Source: Streptomyces sp. NBC_00249 (GTDB taxonomy: Bacteria > Actinomycetota > Actinomycetes > Streptomycetales > Streptomycetaceae). From it: DNA of 64,000 nt. Shown here piece by piece: positions 8,564 to 17,575 of the stretch (position 1 is the first letter of the stretch; every line of letters starts with the position of its first letter). The notes below the pieces were generated by a model. It was not told the DNA's origin. It saw nothing but the letters and a program-made list of their open reading frames with translations, and made no database searches. The position numbers and the translations under genes were made by a program. The stretch spans positions 1,948,441-2,012,440 of the forward strand of contig NZ_JAPEMV010000001.1 in NCBI RefSeq assembly GCF_026342355.1. The letters are read 5' to 3'.

Positions 8564-9560
8564 CGGCCGGTCCGGCGGGCAGCAGCATCATCGCGGCAGC
8601 GGCCGCGCCGATCAGCCCGGCATGGGTGCCGAGGGTGGCCGGGACCACCTGGAGATCCTTGACGAAGGACAGGGTGGCGTACGAGGCCAGGTGCCGCCGG
8701 ATCGGTGCGAAGAGGGTGTCCCCGGAGGCGGCGACCCCGCCCCCGACGACCGCGATGTCGGTCTCCACGAGGGTGGCGGTGGCCGCGATGGCCGCGGCCA
8801 GGGCGCGGCCCGCGCGGTCGAAGGCGGCCAGCGCGACGGGGTCCCCCGCGCGGGCGGAGGCGGCGACGCCCGCCGCCGTGGGGTCGGGGCCGGTCCAGCC
8901 CTGGGCGAGGGCCCAGCGGGCGATGGCGGTGCCCGAGGCGAGGGATTCGACGCAGCCGTGACCGCCGCAGGCGCAGGGCTCGCCGTCGAAGGCGACGCTG
9001 ATGTGGCCGATGTGGCCGGCGTTGCCGGTGGGGCCGGGGTGGAGCTGGTTGTTCAGGATCAGGCCGCCGCCGACGCCGGTGGAGACCACCATGCACAGGG
9101 CGTTCGCGTGGCCCCGGGCTGCGCCCAGCCAGTGTTCGGCCGCTGTCATGGCCACGCCGTCGCCCGCCAGGACGGTCGGGATCCGGGCCCCGCGGGCGCT
9201 CAGCTCCTCGGCGACCCGGGCCTGAACGGGGAACCCGCGCCAGGCGGCGATGTTGACGGGGCTGACCGTGCCGAGCGAGGTGTCCACGGGCCCGGCGCTG
9301 CCGATGCCGCAGCGGACGGCCTGGCCCCACAGCGGGGCCCGCGACAGGTCCGCGACCACCTCTGCGACCGCCGCCATGACCCCCTCGGCGTCCGTCCCGC
9401 GCGGGGTGGGGCGGCGGGTGGCGGCCGTCATGGTGCCGTCGGGGTGGACCAGCGCGCCCGCGATCTTCGTGCCGCCGATGTCGATCGCCACGGTCGGACC
9501 GGTGGCCGCGGCGGCGCCCGTGCGCGGCGCGGGGAAGGCAGCTGAGGTGGGAGTGGTCAC
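8553..9560 (-). CDS. ROK family sugar kinase with a NanK-like substrate motif
   Basis: A 335-residue ATP-dependent sugar kinase. DIGGTK (residues 27-32) is the phosphate-binding loop, Asp134 in LAGDG is the likely catalytic base, and CACGGHGCVE (196-205) is the ROK zinc site. Where most ROK glucokinases have GxAGExGH, this one has GNAGHIGH, with His for Glu, as I recall for bacterial ManNAc kinases (NanK). The substrate may therefore be an N-acetyl-hexosamine or mannose-type sugar rather than glucose; this is inference. No HTH precedes the kinase, so it is not a ROK repressor. It starts 27 bp after the LacI stop and is likely cotranscribed with it. Confidence 0.88.
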   Translation of the reverse strand: MTTPTSAAFPAPRTGAAAATGPTVAIDIGGTKIAGALVHPDGTMTAATRRPTPRGTDAEGVMAAVAEVVADLSRAPLWGQAVRCGIGSAGPVDTSLGTVSPVNIAAWRGFPVQARVAEELSARGARIPTVLAGDGVAMTAAEHWLGAARGHANALCMVVSTGVGGGLILNNQLHPGPTGNAGHIGHISVAFDGEPCACGGHGCVESLASGTAIARWALAQGWTGPDPTAAGVAASARAGDPVALAAFDRAGRALAAAIAATATLVETDIAVVGGGVAASGDTLFAPIRRHLASYATLSFVKDLQVVPATLGTHAGLIGAAAAAMMLLPAGPAATA

Positions 9561-9587
9561 GGTGGGGCTCCTGGAAGGGGTCGGATT

Positions 9588-10622
9588 TCAGTATGCGGCC
9601 GGGGGCGGGGCCGTACTCTCGCGGGGTTCCAGCCGGGGCTGCTCGCTCTCGCGGTCGCGGGGCGGGGCTCCGGCGATCACCGCGAGGAGTTCCTCCGCCG
9701 CCAGCCGGCCGAATCCGGCGGTGTCGCGGACCAGGGCGGTGAGCCGGGGGTGGGTGACCCGGCACAGCGCCGAATCGTCCCAGGCCACGACGGAGAGCCG
9801 GCCGGGCACCGGGATGCCGAGCTCGGCCGCGACCGCGCTGCCGGCCACCGCCATCACGTCGTTGTCGTAGACGAGGGCCGTGGGCGGCTCCGGCTCGGCG
9901 AGCACCCGGCGGGTGGCGGCGGCCCCTTCGGCGTCGGAGTAGTCGGTCGGCACGGAGCGCACCTGCCCGGCGGGCAGCCCGAGCCGCCCGGCCTCGGCGC
10001 GCAGCGAGGCGACGCGGCGGGCGGTGTGGGCGAAGCCGGGCAGCCCGGCGATGTGGGTGATCCGGCGGTGCCCGAGCCCGTGGAGGTACGCCAGCACCTC
10101 GGCCATGGCCCGCGCGTCGTCGGCCCGGACGGAGGAGACCGCACCGGCCGGGGCCGCGTGGCCTCCGATCATCACCGCCGGGAGGCCGAGGCGGGCCAGG
10201 AGCTCCGGGCGCGGGTCGCTCGTACGGGCGTCCACGACGAGGACGCCGTCCACGCGCCGTTCGGCCCACCACCTGCGGTACACGGCGCATTCGGCGTCGA
10301 TGTCCTCCACCACCTGGAACAGGAGCGCGGTCCGGTCCGCCGAGAGCACCTCCTGGATGCCGGAGACCAGCTGGAGGAAGAAGGATTCGACGCCGAGGGT
10401 GTGCGCGGGGCGGGCCAGAACCAGGCCGACCGCGCCGGAGCGTTCCCCGGACAGGGCGCGGGCCGCGCTGTTGGGCTGCCAGCCGAGCTCCTCGGCGACG
10501 CGGCGGATCCGGGCGCGGGTGTCGTCCGAGACCCCCGGCCGGCCGTTGAGCGCGAAGGAGACGGCGCTCTCCGACACCCCCGCCCGGCGGGCGATGTCCT
10601 TGATGGTGGGTCTGCGGGCCAT
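9588..10622 (-). CDS. LacI family transcriptional regulator
   Basis: A 344-residue repressor with the LacI HTH and hinge (TIKDIARRAGVSESAVSFAL, residues 5-24) and a periplasmic-binding-protein-like effector domain (about 60-335). The start MARRPTIKD at 10622 fits the family; the frame is open 12 codons further but without homology. It is cotranscribed with the ROK kinase and divergent from the GH5-GH85 pair, so it is the probable local regulator. Two related CG-centred dyads in the 221-bp divergent region are its likely operators. The inducer is probably a mannose- or GlcNAc-containing sugar (inferred from the glycosidases). Confidence 0.92.
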   Translation of the reverse strand: MARRPTIKDIARRAGVSESAVSFALNGRPGVSDDTRARIRRVAEELGWQPNSAARALSGERSGAVGLVLARPAHTLGVESFFLQLVSGIQEVLSADRTALLFQVVEDIDAECAVYRRWWAERRVDGVLVVDARTSDPRPELLARLGLPAVMIGGHAAPAGAVSSVRADDARAMAEVLAYLHGLGHRRITHIAGLPGFAHTARRVASLRAEAGRLGLPAGQVRSVPTDYSDAEGAAATRRVLAEPEPPTALVYDNDVMAVAGSAVAAELGIPVPGRLSVVAWDDSALCRVTHPRLTALVRDTAGFGRLAAEELLAVIAGAPPRDRESEQPRLEPRESTAPPPAAY

Positions 10623-10693
10623 GCCTGCCTCATCCCTCGGTGACGCCCGGGATTTCACTGTCCTATTCCGTTCGGTCAGCTCCGGGACAAGGA

Positions 10694-10713
10694 GAACTAA
10701 ACCGCATTAGTTC
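10694..10713. promoter_or_regulatory. Candidate LacI operator 1
   Basis: GAACTAA-ACCGCA-TTAGTTC has perfect 7-bp arms around a CG centre, as in LacI-family operators. It lies 72 bp upstream of the LacI start. It matches operator 2 at 14 of 20 positions, and the two centres are 55 bp apart. Confidence 0.6.
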
Positions 10714-10748
10714 GAGCAGCGGGAGTGGCTTGAAGCCCTGCGTCCAGC

Positions 10749-10768
10749 GGACTGAAGCGCATAAGTGG
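10749..10768. promoter_or_regulatory. Candidate LacI operator 2
   Basis: GGACTGAAGCGCATAAGTGG holds the dyad ACTgAaGCGCaTaAGT with a CG centre and is closely related to operator 1. It is followed directly by TTGACT (10774-10779), a possible -35 for the GH5 gene, so binding here would hinder that promoter. No convincing -10 at the right spacing was found. Confidence 0.5.
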
Positions 10769-10843
10769 CCCTGTTGACTTACCGGTCCGGCGGACGGCAG
10801 GTTATGGGCGTCCGGTGAATTCCCCCGAACTCCGGGACCTTTC

Positions 10844-12103
10844 ATGCGCCAGACCCCCCGCACCCTCCGCTTCGGCGTGAACTACACCCCGACGCGGGGC
10901 TGGTTCCACCACTGGCTGGACTTCGACCTCGACGAGGTCAGGGCCGACCTCGACTCGGTCGCCGCGCTGGGCCTGGACCACGTACGGGTGTTCCCGCTGT
11001 GGCCGGTCTTCCAGCCGAACCGGACCCTGATCCGGCCGCGCGCCGTCGAGCAGCTCGTCGCGCTCGCCGACGCGGCCGCCGAGCGCGGGCTCGACGTGGC
11101 CGTGGACGGGCTCCAGGGCCACCTGTCGAGCTTCGACTTCCTCCCCTCCTGGACCGCGACCTGGCACCGGCGCGGCATCTTCGACGACGCGGACGTGGTC
11201 GCCGCGCAGGCGGAGTACCTGCGCACCCTCGCCGCCGCGCTCGCCGACCGGCCCGCCTTCCTGGGCATGACCGTCGGCAACGAGATCAACCAGTTCTCCG
11301 GCCCCCCGCACCCCGACCCCGACCGGATCACCCCGGGGGCGGCGGCCCGCTGGCTGGAGCGGATGCTCGCCGCCTGCGAGGAGGGCGCGCCGGGGCGGTT
11401 CCACCTGCACGCCGAGTACGACGCCGCCTGGTACCAGGACGGCCACCCCTTCACGCCCGCGCAGGCGGCCCGGCTGGGCGCGGCCACCGCCGTGCACTCG
11501 TGGGTGTTCAACGGCACGGCGCAGCGCCACGGCCGCACCGGGACGGCGACCGAGCACCACGCCGCGTACCTGATCGAGCTGTCCAAGGCCTGGGCCCGGG
11601 ACCCGCGCCGCCCGGTCTGGCTCCAGGAGGTCGGGGCGCCGGCGCCGCTGATCGGGCCCGAGCACGCGGCGGAGTTCACCGGGGCCACCGTGGCGAACGC
11701 CCTGGACTGCCCGGACCTGTGGGGGGTGACCTGGTGGTGCTCGCACGACGTGTCCCGCGAGCTCGCGGACTTCCCCGAGCTGGAGTACGGGCTCGGCCTG
11801 CTGACCAACGACCGCCGCGTCAAGCCCGCCGGCGCCGCCCTGGCCCGGATCGCGGCCGCCTGGCGGGGCCGGGAGCACCGGCCGGCCGTACGGTCCACCG
11901 CGCTGGCCGTGGACGTCGGCGGGGCGGAGCACGCCCCGGGGCGGTCGGCGTGCGCCCCCGGCGGTGCGTTCTTCGAGGCCTGGGCCGCGCTGACGGCCCG
12001 GGGGGTGCGCCCGGCGGTGGTCCTGGAGGAGCTGGCCGGGGACCGGGCCCACCTGTCCGCGCGGGGCATCACCGAGGTGCTGCGCGTGCACGACGTCATC
12101 TGA
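10844..12103 (+). CDS. GH5-family glycosidase, probable GH5_18 beta-mannosidase
   Basis: A 419-residue TIM-barrel glycosidase. GNEIN with Glu147 is the acid/base motif on strand 4 and LQEVG with Glu262 is the nucleophile on strand 7, as in clan A. The start FGVNYTPTRGWFHHW and the long HLSSFDFLPSW stretch resemble the GH5_18 beta-mannosidases known from Bifidobacterium and Streptomyces, which release mannose from Man-beta-1,4-GlcNAc, the product left after an endoglycosidase and alpha-mannosidases. There is no signal peptide, so it acts in the cytosol. It is followed 31 bp later by the GH85 gene. The subfamily is assigned from memory of the motif pattern; beta-mannanase remains possible. Confidence 0.8.
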   Translation: MRQTPRTLRFGVNYTPTRGWFHHWLDFDLDEVRADLDSVAALGLDHVRVFPLWPVFQPNRTLIRPRAVEQLVALADAAAERGLDVAVDGLQGHLSSFDFLPSWTATWHRRGIFDDADVVAAQAEYLRTLAAALADRPAFLGMTVGNEINQFSGPPHPDPDRITPGAAARWLERMLAACEEGAPGRFHLHAEYDAAWYQDGHPFTPAQAARLGAATAVHSWVFNGTAQRHGRTGTATEHHAAYLIELSKAWARDPRRPVWLQEVGAPAPLIGPEHAAEFTGATVANALDCPDLWGVTWWCSHDVSRELADFPELEYGLGLLTNDRRVKPAGAALARIAAAWRGREHRPAVRSTALAVDVGGAEHAPGRSACAPGGAFFEAWAALTARGVRPAVVLEELAGDRAHLSARGITEVLRVHDVI

Positions 12104-12134
12104 CCGCCCGTCCCCCTTCGCGAGGAGCCCGCGC

Positions 12135-14249
12135 ATGCCCGAGACGACGCCCGACGAAGGCACCGGATCACCCCGTACGTCCTTACCCGGGCCGCCCCGG
12201 CGCGCGGTGCTGGCCGCAGCGGCCGCCGGAGCCGCGGCTCTCCTCGGGTCCACGGGGGCGGCCGCGGCGGCCGATTCCCCGCCGGGCCTGGCCCCGTACG
12301 CCTCCTACTGGTTCCCGGACTCCCTCCCGCAGGGGGAGCCGGGCCCGGGGATCGTGTGGCGCTCCCTCAAGGAGTGGTCCCCGGAGTCGGATCCGGACCT
12401 GGCCCACAACACCGCGAGCGTGCCGCTGGCGCCGCGTTTCACGCCGGTGCCGGCGAACCGGGGCGCCCGCGCGGGCCAGGCCCGGATCTCCTCGCTGGTC
12501 TCCTTCGGGCCCACCGCCCGCAATCCCGCGCAGGGTTCGGCGACCGCCGACTTCTACGCGCTCACGCACTGGGCGTACCTCGACGAGCTGGTGTTCTGGG
12601 GCGGCTCGGCGGGTGAGGGCCTCGTCCTCGCCCCGAACGCGCCCGTGGTCGACGCCGCGCACCGCAACGGCGTGCGCGTGCTGGGCAACGTCTTCCTGCC
12701 GCCCGTCGCCTACGGGGGTGACCTGCGCTGGACCCGGGACCTGGTGCAGCGGGACGCCCTCGGCCGCTTCCCGGTCGCGCAGCAGCTGGTCCGGGTGGCG
12801 CGGACGTACGGCTTCGACGGCTGGTTCGTCAACGCCGAGACCGACGGCGGCGACAGCGCGCTCGCGACCCGGATGCGGCAGTTCCTGCGGGCCCTGCGGA
12901 CGGCCGGCGAGGCGCACGGGCTGCGCGTCACCTGGTACGACGCCATGAACAGCACCGGCCGGGTGGGCTGGCAGGGGGAACTCAACGCACTGAACCAGGA
13001 GTTCTTCGAGGACCGGGCCGGGAAGGTCGCGGACAGCATGTTCGTGGACTTCCGCTGGACCCCGGAGCGGCTGGCCGCCTCGGGGGCGCGCGCCGAGGCG
13101 CTGGGGCGCTCCCGGCACGAGCTGTGGGCAGCGGTGGACGTGGAGTCCCGCGGCTGGGACTCCACGGTCAGCTGGGACGCGATCCTGCCCCGTGACCGGG
13201 AGCACGTCGTCAGCCTCGGCCTCTACCGGCCGGAGTGGACCAGGAACCACCTCGCCGACCGCTCCCCCGGCGCCTTCCACCGCGCCGACGACCGCTTCTG
13301 GACGGGCGATTCCCTCGACCCGGCCAGACCCGCACCCGACACCGGCGACACCGGCTGGCGGGCCCCCGCCACCGCCGTGGCCGACCGCTCCACGGTCACC
13401 GGCCCGCCCTTCGCCTGCTCCTTCAACACCGGGCACGGACTGCGCTGGTACGAGGGCGGTGAGGTCACCTCCGACACGCCCTGGAACCACCTCGGCCTCC
13501 AGGACCGCCTCCCCGGCCGCCGCTGGGTCGTGGACAGCGCCGGGCCGCGCCCGGAGGTGGTCCTGGACTTCGCGGACGCCTGGCGCGGCGGCTCCAGCCT
13601 GCTGCTGACCGGAGCCCTGACCGCGCCCGCCGCCGTCGGGCTGCACGCGACGCGGCTGGAGCTGACCCGCACGACGGTCGCCGAGCTGGTCCACCGGACG
13701 GACGCGGGCGGCGCCCCGGTCTCGGTGGAGTTCGGGGTGGCGACGCGCGAGGCAGCCGCCCCGGGCGCGCCGCTCCCCTACACCTGGCTGCCCGCGGGGA
13801 CCCGGGGCGGCGGCCCGGGCTGGCGGACCTCCCGGATCCCCCTCACGGCACTGGCCGGGAGGACCGCGTACGCCCTCGCCGTACGGATCACGGCGCGCGG
13901 GAAGACCCCGGTGTCCTGGCGGCTCGGGGCCCTGTCGGTACGCGACACCGCCGCCGGCCGGCACCCGGCCCCGCCCTCCCACCTGCGGGTGGATACCTCG
14001 GCCCGGCGGGGCGGGAGCGCCGAGGTGCGCCTGTCGTGGCACCGGGCGGCCGGGCCGGTCCGGCACTACGAGCTGCACCGCCGCCTCCCCGACGGCGCCC
14101 GCCGCTTCCTGGGCGGCACCTGCGGCACGGCGCTCCACCTGCCCTCCGTCACCCGCGCCGCCGGGGAACGCGCGGCCGTCTTCGAGCTGCGGGCGGTGGA
14201 CGAGGCGTACGCCGCTTCCGCACCGGCCCGCACCGAGCTGCCCTGGTAG
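12135..14249 (+). CDS. Secreted GH85 endo-beta-N-acetylglucosaminidase (ENGase)
   Basis: A 704-residue exported enzyme that cuts the chitobiose core of N-glycans. A twin-arginine-type leader (PPRRAVLAAAAAG then Ala-rich, to about residue 46) precedes the GH85 barrel. YWFPDSLP (58-65), the strand motif FDGWFVNAE with Asn233 and the catalytic Glu235, and WYDAMNSTG follow. The Asn/Glu pair is the substrate-assisted catalytic set of the family. C-terminal regions (about 430-600 and 615-704) look like beta-sandwich and Fn3-like accessory domains. It is downstream of and probably cotranscribed with GH5. The pairing with GH5_18, LacI and ROK suggests N-glycan scavenging. Confidence 0.88.
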   Translation: MPETTPDEGTGSPRTSLPGPPRRAVLAAAAAGAAALLGSTGAAAAADSPPGLAPYASYWFPDSLPQGEPGPGIVWRSLKEWSPESDPDLAHNTASVPLAPRFTPVPANRGARAGQARISSLVSFGPTARNPAQGSATADFYALTHWAYLDELVFWGGSAGEGLVLAPNAPVVDAAHRNGVRVLGNVFLPPVAYGGDLRWTRDLVQRDALGRFPVAQQLVRVARTYGFDGWFVNAETDGGDSALATRMRQFLRALRTAGEAHGLRVTWYDAMNSTGRVGWQGELNALNQEFFEDRAGKVADSMFVDFRWTPERLAASGARAEALGRSRHELWAAVDVESRGWDSTVSWDAILPRDREHVVSLGLYRPEWTRNHLADRSPGAFHRADDRFWTGDSLDPARPAPDTGDTGWRAPATAVADRSTVTGPPFACSFNTGHGLRWYEGGEVTSDTPWNHLGLQDRLPGRRWVVDSAGPRPEVVLDFADAWRGGSSLLLTGALTAPAAVGLHATRLELTRTTVAELVHRTDAGGAPVSVEFGVATREAAAPGAPLPYTWLPAGTRGGGPGWRTSRIPLTALAGRTAYALAVRITARGKTPVSWRLGALSVRDTAAGRHPAPPSHLRVDTSARRGGSAEVRLSWHRAAGPVRHYELHRRLPDGARRFLGGTCGTALHLPSVTRAAGERAAVFELRAVDEAYAASAPARTELPW

Positions 14250-14265
14250 GGCGCGGGGACCCGGT

Positions 14266-15678
14266 CTACGGCGTGTGCGGGTCGGTGCGCGGGACGGCCA
14301 CCGTCACGCGCAGCCCGTGCGGCGGGTTCGCCTCGTAGGACAGGGAGCCGCCGCCCGCGGTGAGCAGGGCGCGGGAGATGGACAGGCCGAGCCCGGAGCC
14401 CTTGATGTTCTGGTGGCGTCCGCTGCGCCAGAAACGGTCGCCGACGCGCAGGAGTTCCTCGTCGGTCAGGCCGGGGCCCCGGTCGGCGATGACGACGAGC
14501 GCGCTGCGCCCGGCCGCCGACACCGAGACCTCGACCTCCTCACCCGCAGGGGTGAACTTCAGGGCGTTGTCGATGACGGCGTCCAGGGCGCTGGACAGGG
14601 CGATGGGGTCCGCCCAGCCGGTGACGGCGGCCCGGCCCGTCCCGGTGAGCCGTACGCCCTTCTCCTCGGCGTACGGCCGCCAGGCGGCCACCCGCTCGGC
14701 GGCCAGCGCTCCGATGTCGGTGAGGCTGATCTCGGCGGAGGCGTGCTCGGCCAGCGCCAGGTCCAGCAGGTCGTCGAGGACCTGGGCGAGGCGTTTGCCC
14801 TCGGTGCGCACGGAGGCGATCTCCTCGTTGCCCTCGGGGAGTTCGAGGGCGAGGAGCTCGATGCGCAGGAGCAGCGCGGCGAGCGGGTTGCGCAGCTGGT
14901 GGGAGGCGTCCGCGACGAACGCCCGCTGCTGCTCCAGTACCTCTTCGACGTTGTCGGCCATCTCGTTGAACGAGCGGGCCAGGCGTTGGAGTTCCGGGGG
15001 CCCGCCGCCGGCCGCGACGCGGGAGTTCATCCGTCCGGTGGCGATGCCGTGGGCGGCGGCGTCGAGGGTCTGTACGGGCTTGAGCACCCAGCTCGTGAGG
15101 CGCAGGGCGGCGCCGAAGGCGGCCAGCATGGCGGCGGCCAGCCCGGCGGCGATGACCGCCCAGCCGCGCAGGATCCTGGAGCGCATCTGCTCGGTGGGCG
15201 ATTCGGTCGCGACGACGGCGACGACGTCGCCGTCGAGGACGACCGGGGAGACGACGAGGAGCTTGCCGTTGGTCTGCCAGGGCCACACCTGGCCGGGGTC
15301 GTGGCTGCGGCGGCCGGCGAGGGCCTCCTCGAAGGCCTTGCGGGCCTCGGTCGACTCCGGGAGTTCCCACCAGCCGGGGGCCCGGGCCATGGCGTTGTCG
15401 TCGCGGTAGAAGACGCCGACGCGGATCCCGTACAGGCCCTGGTAGCGGGCGAGTTCGAGCTGGAGGGTCGAGCGGCGTTCGTCGGCGCCGGTGGAGCCGG
15501 AGCCCTCGGCGTCGATGACGAACTGGGCGAGGGCGGCGAAGCGGGCGCTGTCGTCGATCCGGTCGACCACGACCCGCTGCTGCTGGGCGGCGGCGAGGCT
15601 GGCGGCGAGCGGGAAGCCGAGCGCGAGGAGGACCCCCGCCATCAGGACGACGAGGAGGGGGAGCAGGCGGGCGCGCAC
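14266..15678 (-). CDS. gluK: Glutamate-responsive sensor histidine kinase GluK
   Basis: A 470-residue membrane kinase: TM1 about 7-28, an extracytoplasmic sensor (30-168), TM2 about 172-195, HAMP (196-250), HisKA with His260 (DASHQLRNPL) and HATPase (N box DNALKF; G boxes DRGPGLTDEE and KGSGLGLS). It lies 12 bp after gluR and beside gluABCD. In S. coelicolor the GluR-GluK pair next to gluABCD senses glutamate and activates its uptake; assignment here rests on that conserved arrangement. It converges with the GH85 gene with a 16-bp gap. Confidence 0.9.
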   Translation of the reverse strand: MRARLLPLLVVLMAGVLLALGFPLAASLAAAQQQRVVVDRIDDSARFAALAQFVIDAEGSGSTGADERRSTLQLELARYQGLYGIRVGVFYRDDNAMARAPGWWELPESTEARKAFEEALAGRRSHDPGQVWPWQTNGKLLVVSPVVLDGDVVAVVATESPTEQMRSRILRGWAVIAAGLAAAMLAAFGAALRLTSWVLKPVQTLDAAAHGIATGRMNSRVAAGGGPPELQRLARSFNEMADNVEEVLEQQRAFVADASHQLRNPLAALLLRIELLALELPEGNEEIASVRTEGKRLAQVLDDLLDLALAEHASAEISLTDIGALAAERVAAWRPYAEEKGVRLTGTGRAAVTGWADPIALSSALDAVIDNALKFTPAGEEVEVSVSAAGRSALVVIADRGPGLTDEELLRVGDRFWRSGRHQNIKGSGLGLSISRALLTAGGGSLSYEANPPHGLRVTVAVPRTDPHTP

Positions 15679-15690
15679 GGCGGGTGCCCG

Positions 15691-16407
15691 CTAGGGCGCG
15701 GCCGGGGTGACGAGCCGGTAGCCCACCCCGCGGACGGTCTCGATGAGGGCGGGCATGCCCAGCTTGGACCGCAGCGAGGCCACGTGGACCTCCAGGGTGC
15801 GGCCGGTGCCTTCCCAGCTGGTGCGCCACACCTCGCTGATGATCTGCTCGCGGCGGAAGACGACGCCGGGGCGCTGCGCGAGCAGGGCCAGCAGGTCGAA
15901 CTCCTTGCGGGTGAGCGGGACGTCGGCGCCGTTCACGCTGACGCGGCGGGTGGGCAGTTCGATGCTGACGGGGCCGAGCCGGACCAGGGCCGGGGATCCG
16001 GTGCCGGTGGCGGCGGCTTCCTCGGAGGCTCCGGTGCGCCGGGCCACTGCGTGGATGCGGGCGAGGAGTTCGCCGGTGTCGTAGGGCTTGACCACGTAGT
16101 CGTCGGCGCCCATGTTCAGGCCGTGGATGCGCGAGCGGACGTCGGCGCGCGCCGTCACCATGATGACGGGCGTGGCGGTGCGCTTGCGGATCTTGCCGCA
16201 GACCTCGTAGCCGTCCTGGTCGGGCAGGCCGAGATCGAGGAGGATCACCCCGTAGGGAGAGGCGTTGGCCGGTGCGCCGGCCGTCAGCAGCGCCTGGAGG
16301 GCCTCCTCGCCGTTGCGGGCGTGGGTGACCCGGAATCCGTGCCGGGCGAGGATCGCGGACAGCGCGGCGGCGACGTGGTCATCGTCCTCGACGAGCAGCA
16401 GCCTCAC
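15691..16407 (-). CDS. gluR: OmpR-type response regulator GluR
   Basis: A 238-residue regulator with a receiver domain (phospho-acceptor Asp58 in LLDLGLPD, Lys in VVKPYD) and a C-terminal winged-helix DNA-binding domain (about 140-232, ending ETVRGVGYRLV). The GTG at 16407 is preceded by GGAAAGGGGG, so the longer open frame to 16500 is not used. It is divergent from gluA across 284 bp that should hold the GluR-controlled promoter; no clear direct-repeat operator could be picked out by eye. It is first in an operon with gluK. Confidence 0.92.
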   Translation of the reverse strand: MRLLLVEDDDHVAAALSAILARHGFRVTHARNGEEALQALLTAGAPANASPYGVILLDLGLPDQDGYEVCGKIRKRTATPVIMVTARADVRSRIHGLNMGADDYVVKPYDTGELLARIHAVARRTGASEEAAATGTGSPALVRLGPVSIELPTRRVSVNGADVPLTRKEFDLLALLAQRPGVVFRREQIISEVWRTSWEGTGRTLEVHVASLRSKLGMPALIETVRGVGYRLVTPAAP

Positions 16408-16691
16408 GGCGTCCCCCTTTCCTGTTCGCGGCGTCCGGTACGGAAGCATGACCCACCACGGGTCACCATGCATCCACGCCCATGGAGAGTGCCACGTCAA
16501 GGGGGTTCCGGCCCGGCGAGTCTTCCGTTATGCACCCGGTACGCGTACATCGTGCACCAGCGGACAGCGGGTACGGAGCGTATCCGGGCGAGGCCGGATC
16601 GTTATGCTCAATTCTCCCTCAGATGTGATGACGGTGTGCGCGCCTCGTCACTACTGTCCTCCCAACCGACGGAGGACGGAGCAAGAAGCCG

Positions 16692-17477
16692 ATGAGCGGA
16701 GTATCAGTGACCAAGGACGTGCAGGACGCGGCCGGTGCCGCGGACGGCCTGGTCGTACTGAGCAACGTCAACAAGCACTTCGGCGCGCTGCACGTGCTTC
16801 AGGACATCGATCTGAGCATTGCCCGCGGTGAGGTCGTCGTGGTGATCGGTCCTTCGGGATCGGGCAAGTCCACGCTGTGCCGGACGATCAACCGGCTGGA
16901 GACGATCGACTCGGGGACCATCACCCTCGACGGGAAGCCGCTGCCGGCCGAGGGCAAGGAACTCGCCCGGCTGCGTGCCGACGTGGGGATGGTCTTCCAG
17001 TCGTTCAATCTGTTCGCGCACAAGACGGTGCTGCAGAACGTGATGCTGGGGCAGCTCAAGGTCCGCAAGACGGACCAGGCGAGCGCTCTGGAGAAGGCGA
17101 AGTCGCTGCTGGACCGGGTGGGTGTGGGCTCGCAGGCCGACAAGTACCCGGCGCAGCTGTCCGGCGGCCAGCAGCAGCGCGTGGCGATCGCCCGGGCGCT
17201 GGCGATGGACCCGAAGGTGATGCTCTTCGACGAGCCCACCTCGGCGCTGGACCCGGAGATGATCAACGAGGTGCTGGAGGTCATGCAGCAGCTCGCGGCC
17301 GAGGGCATGACCATGGTCGTGGTCACGCACGAGATGGGCTTCGCCCGCTCTGCGGCCAACCGGGTCGTCTTCATGGCGGACGGAAAGATCGTCGAACAGG
17401 CCACGCCGGAGCAGTTCTTCAGCAATCCGCGCAGCGACCGCGCCAAGGACTTCCTGTCGAAGATCCTGCACCACTGA
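16692..17477 (+). CDS. gluA: Glutamate ABC transporter ATPase GluA
   Basis: A 261-residue polar-amino-acid ABC ATPase with Walker [10 protein letters not shown] (53-61), Q-loop QSFNLF, signature LSGGQQQR, Walker [12 protein letters not shown] and H-loop VVVTHEMGF. It energises import through GluC/GluD. It is the first gene of gluABCD, and the order and full length match the Streptomyces and Corynebacterium systems. Conservation begins at about residue 20, so a later start is conceivable, but AGGACGGAGC lies just upstream of the ATG at 16692. Confidence 0.95.
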   Translation: MSGVSVTKDVQDAAGAADGLVVLSNVNKHFGALHVLQDIDLSIARGEVVVVIGPSGSGKSTLCRTINRLETIDSGTITLDGKPLPAEGKELARLRADVGMVFQSFNLFAHKTVLQNVMLGQLKVRKTDQASALEKAKSLLDRVGVGSQADKYPAQLSGGQQQRVAIARALAMDPKVMLFDEPTSALDPEMINEVLEVMQQLAAEGMTMVVVTHEMGFARSAANRVVFMADGKIVEQATPEQFFSNPRSDRAKDFLSKILHH

Positions 17478-17575
17478 GGCTCTCGTCTGGTAGTGATCCG
17501 GTCGACAGAGCACGCCGTCGCGCGCGACGTGCCCCGCTCGTCGTTCAACAACGTCTCACCCGAGGGAAGTTCACC

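Noticed and set aside
12183..14138. 651-codon minus-strand ORF opposite GH85
   Set aside because: Shadow frame with no motif; the plus strand carries the GH85 catalytic residues and a signal peptide.
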